Assembly (NCBI GenBank): GCA_023413015.1
Contig: JAEZQR010000013.1
Span: 1 to 18,720 of the forward strand
DNA: 18,720 bases
Origin: Pseudomonadota bacterium
Lineage (GTDB): Bacteria; Pseudomonadota; Alphaproteobacteria; Sphingomonadales; Sphingomonadaceae
Direction: 5' to 3'
Made by a program: the position numbers and the translations under genes. The notes under the pieces were generated by a model. The model saw only the letters and a list, made by a program, of their open reading frames with translations. It made no database searches and was not told where the DNA came from. Positions 1 to 6,994 of the stretch are shown here, in pieces; the stretch's first letter is position 1, and each line of letters begins with the position of its first letter.

Positions 1-2104
1 GCTGGAGCGGGTTCGGGCGATAGGCCGCGCGCGTGCGCTTGGCCGTCTTCACCGGTGGCAGCGCGTCGAGGAAGATTTCGGCGGCCATCACCGGCCCCTT
101 GAGATCGAAGTGCTTCGCGATGCGCGGGTGAAGCTCGCCGAACTCGGCGAGCGCCTGCTTCGGCCCCAGGCACAGCCGGCCCGACCGGCCGGGGTGATAC
201 CAGGGGCTGGCGCCATCGAGCACTTGCAGCCGGTCGACCGGCGCGCCGGCGGCGGCGAGTGCTGCCAGCACCTCGGCCTTGGCGTCGAACGCATCGAAGG
301 CGGTCGCCTTGCCAGTGCGCCAGTCGCGCGCCGTGCGCTCGCCGGCGAGCACGAGGCCAATCGTCGGGCGCTCGCCGTCCACCAGGTAGCGGCGGCCGAC
401 CTCGAACAGGCGCAGCGAAGCCTGGCCGCGATCGAGGTTGCGCTTGGCGGCCGACAGCAGGCCCGGCAGCAGCGACGGGCGCATGACGGCCAGGTCGGCG
501 CTGATCGGGTTGTCGAGCGTCCAGGCCCCACCGCCGAACGGCGCGGCGTCGGCGGGCGCGACAAAGCTCCACGTCACCGCCTCGTTGGCGCCGCGCGACG
601 CGATGGTGCGGCGGACGCGGCGCTCGATGAGCTGCGCGGCCGTGGCGGTCGGCTTGGCAACGCCCTCGGCGCGGGGCAGCGGCGTCGAGGGGATACGGTC
701 GAAGCCGTCAATGCGGACGACCTCCTCGACGATGTCGGCTTCGCCATCGACATCGCGGCGCCAGCTCGGCACCACGATCTGCCATGGGCTGTCCTGGTTC
801 ACGCGGAAGCCGAGCCGGCTCAAGATGTCGAGCTGACGGGCCTCGGCCACCTCGACGCCGGCGAGCGCCACCGTGCGCTCGGGGCGATAGGCGACGACCT
901 TGTCCGGGATCGGCGGCTGGCCGGCCTCGACCACCTCGGACGGCTCGCCGCCGCAGAGGTCGAGGATCATGCGTGTGGCGAGCGCGGTGCCGCCTTCGAG
1001 GAAGGCCGGATCGACGCCGCGCTCGAAGCGGGCGCGCGCATCCGAGTTGATGCCGAGCTTGCGGCCCGTCGTGCCGATGCGGGCCGGATCGAAATAGGCG
1101 GTTTCGAGCACGATGTCGGTGGTCGCCTCGTCGACGCCCGACTCCTCGCCGCCCATGATGCCGCCGATGTCGTGCACCGCATGGTCGTCGGCGATGACGG
1201 TCATCGTATCGTCGAGTTCGTAGACCTTGCCGTTCAGGGCATGGACCGTCTCGCCGCTTCGCGCGCGCCGGGCGACGAGCGCGCCTTCGAGCTTCTTCAG
1301 GTCATAGACGTGGAGCGGCCGGCCGCGGTCGAAGGTGATGTAGTTGGTGATGTCGACAAGCGTCGATATGGGCCTGAGGCCGATCGCGCGTAGGCGGCGC
1401 TGCATCCAGGCCGGTGACGGCCCGTTCCTCACGCCGCGGATCACACGTCCGAAGAAGGCGGGGCAGCCTTCGGGATCGTCCGTGCGAATCTCGATCGGGC
1501 ACGGGAAGGCGCCCGGCACCAACTCGGGCAGCGGCGTCTTCAACGTGCCGAGGCCGGCGGCGGCGAGGTCGCGCGCGATGCCGGCGATGCCCATGCAGTC
1601 CTGCCGGTTGGGCGTGATCGACACCTCGATGACCGGATCGTCGAGCCCGGCGTAGCCGGCATAGCTTTCGCCCACCGGTGCATCGCCAGGCAGCTCGATG
1701 ATGCCGTTATGCTCGTCCGACAGCTCGAGCTCGCGCTCCGAGCACATCATGCCGCGGCTCTCGACGCCACGGATCGCGGCGACCTTCAAGGTCAGGTCGG
1801 TGCCCGGCACATAGGCGCCCGGCGCGCCGAACACGCCGACGAGGCCGGCGCGCGCATTGGGTGCGCCGCACACGACCTGGACCGGCTGGCCGTCGCCGGT
1901 ATCGACCGATAGCACCTGCAGCTTGTCTGCCTGCGGGTGGCGCTCGGCGGTGAGCACGCGCGCGATGGTGAAGGGCGCGAGCTTGGCGGCCGGATTGTCG
2001 ACGCCTTCGACCTCGAGGCCGACGCGGGTCAGCCCCTCGACGATCTCGTCGAGCGTGGCGGTGGTATCGAGATGGTCCTTCAGCCAGGACAGGGTGAACT
2101 TCAT
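1..2104 (-). CDS. pheT: Phenylalanyl-tRNA synthetase beta subunit (3' end outside window)
   Basis: Beta subunit of the alpha2-beta2 cytoplasmic enzyme that charges tRNA-Phe. Reading leftwards from ATG at 2104, 701 codons stay open to the window edge. The protein begins MKFTLSWLKDHLD, the usual PheT start. Residues about 39-149 form the EMAP/OB-type tRNA-binding domain (HPQADKLQVL, VCGAPNARAG, RGMMCSERE). The B3/B4 editing and B5 regions follow, with TLVDITNY and a RFERGVDP motif near residue 350. Family members are about 790-800 residues, so roughly the last 95, containing the anticodon-binding FDX-ACB domain, lie outside; this is an edge effect, not a truncation. The start overlaps the pheS stop by ATGA, so the two subunits are probably translationally coupled. 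Identification is secure. Confidence 0.96.
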   Translation of the reverse strand, partial: MKFTLSWLKDHLDTTATLDEIVEGLTRVGLEVEGVDNPAAKLAPFTIARVLTAERHPQADKLQVLSVDTGDGQPVQVVCGAPNARAGLVGVFGAPGAYVPGTDLTLKVAAIRGVESRGMMCSERELELSDEHNGIIELPGDAPVGESYAGYAGLDDPVIEVSITPNRQDCMGIAGIARDLAAAGLGTLKTPLPELVPGAFPCPIEIRTDDPEGCPAFFGRVIRGVRNGPSPAWMQRRLRAIGLRPISTLVDITNYITFDRGRPLHVYDLKKLEGALVARRARSGETVHALNGKVYELDDTMTVIADDHAVHDIGGIMGGEESGVDEATTDIVLETAYFDPARIGTTGRKLGINSDARARFERGVDPAFLEGGTALATRMILDLCGGEPSEVVEAGQPPIPDKVVAYRPERTVALAGVEVAEARQLDILSRLGFRVNQDSPWQIVVPSWRRDVDGEADIVEEVVRIDGFDRIPSTPLPRAEGVAKPTATAAQLIERRVRRTIASRGANEAVTWSFVAPADAAPFGGGAWTLDNPISADLAVMRPSLLPGLLSAAKRNLDRGQASLRLFEVGRRYLVDGERPTIGLVLAGERTARDWRTGKATAFDAFDAKAEVLAALAAAGAPVDRLQVLDGASPWYHPGRSGRLCLGPKQALAEFGELHPRIAKHFDLKGPVMAAEIFLDALPPVKTAKRTRAAYRPNPLQ

Positions 2105-3183
2105 GCGCCGACTCCGCCGGAAAGGGTGGGCACGTCCAGTGCGCGGAAGCCGTAGTGCTTCAGCCAGCGCAGATCGCCGTCGAAGAAGGCGCGCAGGTCG
2201 TCCATGCCGTATTTGAGCATCGCGAGGCGGTCGACGCCGGTGCCGAAGGCGAAGCCCTGCCATTCATCGGGATCGAGCCCGCAGGCGGCGATCACCTTGG
2301 GGTGCACCATGCCGGAGCCGAGCACTTCCATCCAGCCGTCCGAGCCGCCGATGACGCGCTGCCCGTTCTCGATCGTGTAGCCGACATCGACCTCGGCCGA
2401 AGGCTCGGTGAAGGGGAAGTAGCTGGGGCGCAGCCGGAGCTGCACGTCGTCGCGCTCGAAGAAGGCCTTGAGGAAGGTCTCGAGCGTCCACTTGAGGTGG
2501 CCCATGGTGATGCCGCGATCGATCACCAGGCCTTCGATCTGGTGGAACATCGGCGTGTGCGTCGCATCCGAATCCGAGCGGTAGACGCGGCCGGGCGCGA
2601 TGATGCGCAGCGGCAGCTCCTGCGAGGTCATCGTGCGGATCTGCACCGGCGAGGTATGCGTGCGCAGCAGCATCCGCCCCCTCTCCCCCGCCATCTGGTC
2701 GGGGAAGTAGAAGGTGTCGTGCATCGCGCGCGCCGGGTGCGTCTCCGGGATGTTGAGCGCGTCGAAATTGTGCCACTCGTCCTCGATCTCTGGGCCGGTC
2801 GCGACCGCGAAGCCGAGGTCGGCGAAGATCTCGGCAAGCTCGTCCATCACCTGGCTGATCGGGTGCACGGTGCCTTGCGGCCCGGTCGACACCGGCAGCG
2901 TCATGTCGAGGCGCTCGGCGGCGAGGCGCGCGTCGAGCGCGGCATTCTCCAGCGCGCCCTTGCGGCTCGCGATCGCGGCGGCGACGTCCTCGCGCAGGCC
3001 GTTGAAGGCGGGGCCCTTCACCTGCCGCTCATCGGGCGTCATCTTGCCCAGCGTCTTCAGCAGCTCCGTGACGCTGCCCGACTTGCCGAGCGCGCGCACG
3101 CGCACCGCTTCCACCGCATCGGCGGTGTCGGCAGCGGCGACCGCCTCCAGGAGTTCGCGCTTCAGCGCTTCAACGTCGCTCAT
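2101..3183 (-). CDS. pheS: Phenylalanyl-tRNA synthetase alpha subunit
   Basis: Catalytic subunit (360 residues, the normal length) that makes phenylalanyl-adenylate and transfers Phe to tRNA-Phe. The N-terminal coiled-coil tRNA-binding region spans about residues 1-90. The class II aminoacyl-tRNA synthetase core follows: motif 1 near 107-133 (HPISQVMDEL), motif 2 near 198-222 (GRVYRSDSDATHTPMFHQ) and motif 3 near 310-331 (GFAFGTGVDRLAMLKYG). The alanine in GFAF is the substrate-pocket residue that is also Ala in the E. coli enzyme. The ATG has a good Shine-Dalgarno site (GAGGAA, 6 bases away). The gene lies 74 bases after rplT across a strong hairpin and overlaps pheT by 4 bases, so it is the third gene of a translation operon. 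Confidence 0.97.
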   Translation of the reverse strand: MSDVEALKRELLEAVAAADTADAVEAVRVRALGKSGSVTELLKTLGKMTPDERQVKGPAFNGLREDVAAAIASRKGALENAALDARLAAERLDMTLPVSTGPQGTVHPISQVMDELAEIFADLGFAVATGPEIEDEWHNFDALNIPETHPARAMHDTFYFPDQMAGERGRMLLRTHTSPVQIRTMTSQELPLRIIAPGRVYRSDSDATHTPMFHQIEGLVIDRGITMGHLKWTLETFLKAFFERDDVQLRLRPSYFPFTEPSAEVDVGYTIENGQRVIGGSDGWMEVLGSGMVHPKVIAACGLDPDEWQGFAFGTGVDRLAMLKYGMDDLRAFFDGDLRWLKHYGFRALDVPTLSGGVGA

Positions 3184-3242
3184 GAATATTCCTCAAACGA
3201 CGAGGGCGCGAGCCGCCGAAGCAGCCCGCGCCCTCGTACCAT
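3180..3242 (-). CDS. Possible 20-codon upstream reading frame coupled to pheS
   Basis: An ATG at 3242 follows AAGGCG, a plausible ribosome binding site just after the rplT stop. The frame runs 20 codons (peptide begins MVRGRGLLRRLAP, ends SSFEEYS) and its TGA overlaps the pheS ATG as ATGA. It contains the entire rplT-pheS hairpin. E. coli has a Phe-rich leader peptide (pheM) at this position, but this frame has only one Phe codon (codon 16) and five Arg codons, so classical Phe-dependent attenuation is not evident. It could be a real coupling or regulatory frame, or chance: in GC-rich DNA short open frames are common. It is too short for composition or homology to decide. Confidence 0.25.
   Translation of the reverse strand: MVRGRGLLRRLAPSSFEEYS
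3200..3237 (-). terminator. Strong UUCG-capped hairpin between rplT and pheS (attenuator or RNA-stability element)
   Basis: On the transcribed strand an 11-bp perfect GC-rich stem (3227-3237 with 3200-3210) continues through a G-U pair into a 5-bp inner stem (one more wobble pair) closed by a C(UUCG)G tetraloop. That is about 17 consecutive pairs. Downstream bases are CGTTTGAGG, so there is no proper U-tract; as an intrinsic terminator it would be weak or partial. Its place between rplT and pheS matches the attenuator of E. coli pheST. Alternatives are an mRNA-processing barrier that gives different levels of rplT and pheST, or a Rho-dependent site. Confidence 0.6.
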
Positions 3243-3257
3243 TCGCCTTGTTCGGTG

Positions 3258-3623
3258 TTAGGCGGCCTGGCCGAGCGCGGTCTGCGCCTGCGCGGCAATC
3301 GCCTTAAACGCCTCCGGCTCGTGCACCGCGAGATCGGCGAGGACCTTGCGGTCCAGCTCGATGTTCGCGAGCTTGAGGCCGTGCATGAACACGCCGTAGG
3401 TCATGCCCACTTCGCGCACGGCGGCGTTGATGCGCTGGATCCACAGCGCACGGAAGTTCCGCTTCTTCACCTTGCGGTCGCGGTAGGCGTACTGGCCTGC
3501 CTTCTCGACCGCCTGACGGGCGATGCGGATGGTGTTCTTGCGACGGCCGTAATAGCCCTTCGCCTGTTCCAGAACCCGCTTGTGACGGGCGCGAGCGGTT
3601 ACACCGCGCTTTACGCGTGCCAT
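3258..3623 (-). CDS. rplT: 50S ribosomal protein L20
   Basis: A 121-residue protein starting MARVKRGVTARARHKRVL, the standard L20 start, with the basic N-terminal extension (GYYGRRKNTIRIARQAVEKA, residues about 23-42) that threads into 23S rRNA, and the globular C-terminal part (about 60-115; RINAAVREVGMTYG). L20 is needed early in 50S assembly, and in several bacteria it also represses its own operon by binding the leader RNA. Here the start has an AAGGAGAA ribosome binding site that overlaps the rpmI stop, and rpmI ends 12 bases upstream, so the pair is co-translated closely. Length and sequence are normal. Confidence 0.98.
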   Translation of the reverse strand: MARVKRGVTARARHKRVLEQAKGYYGRRKNTIRIARQAVEKAGQYAYRDRKVKKRNFRALWIQRINAAVREVGMTYGVFMHGLKLANIELDRKVLADLAVHEPEAFKAIAAQAQTALGQAA

Positions 3624-3635
3624 CCCAGCTTCTCC

Positions 3636-3839
3636 TTACTTCAGGCCGTAGGGCGCCCAGATCTTGACGCGGGCGGTATCCGCCTCGGCCAGAACCGTGG
3701 TGCCGCGGTTGCTGCGGATGTACTTGGCGTTGTGGCTGATCAGCCGGTGGCGCTTGCCGGCCACACCATGCTTCACCTTGCCGGTGGCGGTGAGCTTGAA
3801 GCGCTTCTTCACGCCGCTCTTCGTCTTGAGCTTGGGCAT
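3636..3839 (-). CDS. rpmI: 50S ribosomal protein L35
   Basis: A 67-residue, very basic protein starting MPKLKTKSGVKKRFKLTATG and continuing with GKRHRLISHNAKYIRSNRG, both hallmarks of L35. The frame stays open upstream of 3839, but the start is fixed by the conserved MPKLKTKS and by an AGGAGA ribosome binding site about 7 bases before the ATG. It is the first gene of the rpmI-rplT-pheS-pheT operon. infC, which precedes rpmI in many bacteria, is not upstream here; the next gene is an unrelated M16 peptidase, and a clear promoter lies between. Confidence 0.97.
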   Translation of the reverse strand: MPKLKTKSGVKKRFKLTATGKVKHGVAGKRHRLISHNAKYIRSNRGTTVLAEADTARVKIWAPYGLK

Positions 3840-3917
3840 TTTCGTCTCCTGTAGGAACGATTGCGGATCGTCCACGGCAGCCCACACTGGCCGGGCGATC
3901 CCTTCATCGGAGCGGCG

Positions 3918-3946
3918 CGTATAGCGGCCGCCCGGACAAAAGGCAA
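3918..3946 (-). promoter_or_regulatory. Sigma-70-type promoter for the rpmI-rplT-pheST operon
   Basis: On the minus strand, TTGCCT (3946-3941) and TATACG (3923-3918) are separated by exactly 17 bases. This places a start of transcription near 3911 and a leader of about 70 bases before the rpmI ATG. The site lies in the only non-coding gap upstream of the operon. Prediction from sequence only; the -35 box matches 4 of 6 and the -10 box 4 of 6 consensus bases. Confidence 0.6.
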
Positions 3947-3955
3947 CCGGTGCGG

Positions 3956-3973
3956 CGCCCGCCGACGCGGGCG
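3956..3973 (-). terminator. Hairpin downstream of the M16 peptidase gene
   Basis: A perfect 7-bp GC stem (3956-3962 with 3967-3973) with a 4-base loop lies 18 bases after the M16 stop codon and just upstream of the rpmI promoter. No U-run follows directly; the next T-run (TTTT) is about 14 bases on, inside the promoter. It could be a weak terminator or an RNA 3'-end stabiliser separating the peptidase transcript from the ribosomal operon. Confidence 0.35.
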
Positions 3974-3991
3974 TTTCGCCGGCTGCTGCCT

Positions 3992-6775
3992 TCAGCCGAT
4001 AGGCCGCCCGTCGGCATCGACCACGCGCAGCTCGCCGAGCCCGAGCTGGCGGATGCCGGCCTCGATCTTCGCGCGGTCGCCAACCACGATCCAGGTGACC
4101 GCATCGGGCCGCACGAGGGCATCCGCCGCCGCGTTCACCTGCGCGAGGTCGAGCTTGGTCAGCCGGTCCGGATAGGTGACGTAATAGTCGTCCGGCAGCT
4201 CGTTGGTGATCACGTCGGCGAGATACTGGCTTAAGCCCGCGCCGGTCGACCACTCGTTCGACAGCCCAAGCGTCAGCTCCTTCTGCGTTGATGCCAGCTC
4301 GGTCGCGGTGAGGCGGCGATCCTTGGTCAGCGCCTGCAACTCACGGCGGATCTCGGTGAGCGATTCGACGGTCTTGTCGGTCTGGACCGGCGCGCGCACG
4401 CTGAACAGCCGGGCGCCGAGCGTGCTGCCGATCCCGCTGCGCACGCCGTAGGACCAGTGCTTGTCCTCGCGCAGGTTCATGTTGAGGCGCGAGATGAACG
4501 ACCCGCCGAGCGCGTTGTTCATGGCCTCGATCGCCGGCTCGCCCTCGGCCGTGCGCGCCGCCGCCGGGATCGCCGCGACGATCGTCGACTGGAGCGCGCC
4601 GGGCTTGTCGACGAGGTAGACGGCGGGCTTGGGCTGCGGCAGCGCCGGCTTCAGCCGCTGCGGCACCGTCCCCGGCTGCCAGCTGCCGAACGCCGCCTCG
4701 AGCTTCGGCATGAGCGCGGCGAGCTTCACGTCGCCGACCACGAGCAGCGTCGCGTTGTTCGGCTTGAACCAGCGGTCGCGGAACGCGACGGCGTCCGCGC
4801 GGGTGATCGAGGCGACGCTGGCTTCGGTCGGCAGCCGACCGTAGGGATGCTCGGCCCCGAACACCACCGCGTTCGTGACGCGCGATGCCGCGGCATTGGG
4901 CTCGCGCTTGGCATTCTGGATCGCGGTGATCGTCTGTGCCTTCACGCGATCGACGTCGGCCTGCGCGAAGGTCGGACGCAGGATGATGTCGGCATAGAGT
5001 TGCAACGCCGGATCGAGCGCGGGCGTGAGCGCCGAGAGGCCGACCGACGAGATCTCGCCGCCGCCCGCTGACGAGATGCTGGCGCCCAGCGCACCGAGGC
5101 TCTCAGCAAGCTGGAGCGCGGTCTTGCCGCCCGCCCCTTCGTCGAGCAGGTCCATCGCGAGCGAACCCGTGCCCGGCTTGGTGCTCGCGTAGTCGGTCGC
5201 ATAGCCGGTGTTGACGATCAGACTCATGTTGACGACCGGCACGTCATGACGCTCGAGGAGCACGACCTTGAGGCCGTTGCCGAGCGTCGCGCGCTGGGGA
5301 GCCGGGAAGGTCGGCGCGATCGCTGCCGACGGCGCCGGCATCTTGCTGCGGTCGGCACCCGTCGGCGCCGCCGCCAGATCGCCGAACGGCAGGATCTGCA
5401 GCACATAGTCGCCGTCCGACAGCCAGCGCCGCCCGACCTCGGCGACCTGCGCCGGAGTCGCCGTCTTCAGCCGCTCGAACCCGGCCTTCCAAGCGTCGGG
5501 GCTGCCCTGCAAGACTTGGCTGCGGGCCAGAAGGTCGCTCTTGCCGCCGAACCCGCCCAGGCGCTCGAGACCGCGGACGAAGCCGGCGATCGTGTTGTTC
5601 CGCACGCGCGCCAGCTCGGCCGGCGTCGGCCCTTGCGCGGTGAGGCGCTTCAGCTCCTCGTCGATGATGCGCTCGATGCGGGCGAGGTCCGACCCCGGCT
5701 TGGCGTTGGCGATCACCATGAACTGGCCGGCGATCTCGCTCGTCTGGTTGCCGGCCTGCACGCCGGTCGCCAGCTGCTCGTCAAGGACGAGGCGCTTGTA
5801 GAGACGCGATGCCTTGTCGCCGGCGAGCAGCTCGCCGAGGATGTCGAGATAGTCGTTGTCGGCCGAACGCGCGCCCGGCACGTTCCACACGCGGTAGATG
5901 CGCGGCTGCCCGACCCGGTCGTAGGCGACCTCGCGCTGCGTGCCCTGCCGCTTGGCCACCCATTCCTGCGGGTGGCTCACCGGCGCGCCGGGGGCGATGT
6001 CGCCGAAATATTTCTCGACCTTCGCCTTCGCCTCGGCCGGCGTGATGTCGCCGGCGAGCACGAGAACGGCGTTCGACGGGCCGTACCAGGTGCGGAACCA
6101 TTCGCGCACGTCGTCGAGCTTGGCGGCGTTCAGATCCTCCATCGAGCCGATGACGGTGTGGCCGTAGGGATGTTCTTCCGCGTAGGTCGCCTTGACGATC
6201 TTCTCGTAGGCGATGCCGTAGGGCGCGTTCTCGCGCTGGCGCTTCTCGTTCTGGACGACGCCGCGCTGCTCGTCGAGCTTGGCTTGCGTGACGGCACCGA
6301 GCAGATGGCCCATGCGGTCGCTCTCGAGCCAGAGGATGCTGTCGAGCGCATTCTTCGGCACCGTCTGGAAATAGTTGGTGCGGTCGGTGTTGGTCGTGCC
6401 GTTGAGCTCGGTGGCGCCGAGCACGTTGGCCGCCTTGAACCAGTCGTCGTCGGCATTCTCCGAGCCGTTGAACATCAGATGCTCGAAGAGGTGGGCGAAG
6501 CCCGAACGCCCCTTGGGCTCGTTCTTGGAGCCCACATGGTACCAGATGTTGACCGCCACGACGGGGGCCTTGTGGTCCTCATGCACGATGACGGTCAGAC
6601 CGTTCGGCAGCCGGAAGCTGGTGTAGGGAACATCGAGCGCGATGCTGGAAAGCGTCGCTGTCGGAGCCGCGGCGGCGCGCTGGGCCGCGGCGGCTGACGG
6701 GGCGACCGCCCCGCCCGTCAGCATGGCGGCGGAAGCGAGCAATGCCCAGACGGTGAGCTTTGGCAGCAGGCGCAT
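3992..6775 (-). CDS. Exported two-domain M16 family zinc metallopeptidase
   Basis: A 927-residue protein with a signal peptide (MRLLPKLTVWALLASAAML, cleavage probably near residue 31), so it should act in the periplasm or at the envelope. The N-terminal half is a catalytic M16 unit: inverted zinc motif HLFEH (His95, Glu98, His99) and a likely third ligand Glu177 in VVQNEKRQ. Its middle part carries the usual M16 C-terminal subdomain. The second half (about 490-927) repeats the fold, but the HxxEH position reads LAMDLLDEG (near 539-547), so it is a non-catalytic partner; it keeps the Arg763/Tyr776 pair (SRLNMNLRE, SYGV) that aligns substrate. This active-plus-inactive fusion is normal for bacterial pitrilysin-like proteins. 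The substrate is unknown, probably peptides or misfolded proteins. The start at 6775 has only a modest GAGG ribosome binding site. It is divergent from the AsmA-family gene. Confidence 0.93.
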   Translation of the reverse strand: MRLLPKLTVWALLASAAMLTGGAVAPSAAAAQRAAAAPTATLSSIALDVPYTSFRLPNGLTVIVHEDHKAPVVAVNIWYHVGSKNEPKGRSGFAHLFEHLMFNGSENADDDWFKAANVLGATELNGTTNTDRTNYFQTVPKNALDSILWLESDRMGHLLGAVTQAKLDEQRGVVQNEKRQRENAPYGIAYEKIVKATYAEEHPYGHTVIGSMEDLNAAKLDDVREWFRTWYGPSNAVLVLAGDITPAEAKAKVEKYFGDIAPGAPVSHPQEWVAKRQGTQREVAYDRVGQPRIYRVWNVPGARSADNDYLDILGELLAGDKASRLYKRLVLDEQLATGVQAGNQTSEIAGQFMVIANAKPGSDLARIERIIDEELKRLTAQGPTPAELARVRNNTIAGFVRGLERLGGFGGKSDLLARSQVLQGSPDAWKAGFERLKTATPAQVAEVGRRWLSDGDYVLQILPFGDLAAAPTGADRSKMPAPSAAIAPTFPAPQRATLGNGLKVVLLERHDVPVVNMSLIVNTGYATDYASTKPGTGSLAMDLLDEGAGGKTALQLAESLGALGASISSAGGGEISSVGLSALTPALDPALQLYADIILRPTFAQADVDRVKAQTITAIQNAKREPNAAASRVTNAVVFGAEHPYGRLPTEASVASITRADAVAFRDRWFKPNNATLLVVGDVKLAALMPKLEAAFGSWQPGTVPQRLKPALPQPKPAVYLVDKPGALQSTIVAAIPAAARTAEGEPAIEAMNNALGGSFISRLNMNLREDKHWSYGVRSGIGSTLGARLFSVRAPVQTDKTVESLTEIRRELQALTKDRRLTATELASTQKELTLGLSNEWSTGAGLSQYLADVITNELPDDYYVTYPDRLTKLDLAQVNAAADALVRPDAVTWIVVGDRAKIEAGIRQLGLGELRVVDADGRPIG

Positions 6776-6994
6776 TTCTGTCCCTCTATCGGCAGGCTGG
6801 CGGGCGAAAGGAGAAGGTCGCCCGCTGGTTCGGACCCCGGAGGCTTCGCGGTGCGAAGCGCTCTACGGCCGACATGGTTACATCGCTGGCGGCGCCGATG
6901 CCATAGGCGGCGATCCCACGTCGCAGGGTGCGGCTCGCCGCGCGCCGGCACCCCGGAACGGAACAGCCGGCTCGCGTGACCCGTTTTTTGTTCC
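6776..6994. promoter_or_regulatory. Divergent 219-base spacer between the M16 peptidase and AsmA-family genes
   Basis: This is the longest non-coding stretch in the window and must hold the promoters of both flanking genes. I found no convincing -35/-10 pair for either direction. It contains two hairpins: an 8-bp perfect stem 6800-6807 with 6818-6825 (10-base purine-rich loop on the plus strand, CU-rich on the minus strand), close to the M16 start, and a 7-bp perfect stem 6843-6849 with 6853-6859. A T6 run (6984-6989) lies just before the AsmA-family ATG. No tRNA or small RNA could be recognised. Confidence 0.5.

Noticed and set aside
110..1393. A 427-codon plus-strand frame at the left end
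   Set aside because: Antisense to pheT, which stays open with clear PheT motifs over the whole interval.
3840..4253. Upstream extension of the rpmI frame
   Set aside because: L35 starts at the conserved MPKLKTKS; the extension crosses the promoter and overlaps the M16 gene.
6826..6900. tRNA-like look of GGTTCGGACC plus a hairpin in the M16/AsmA spacer
   Set aside because: No paired T-arm, acceptor stem or anticodon arm can be built on either strand.
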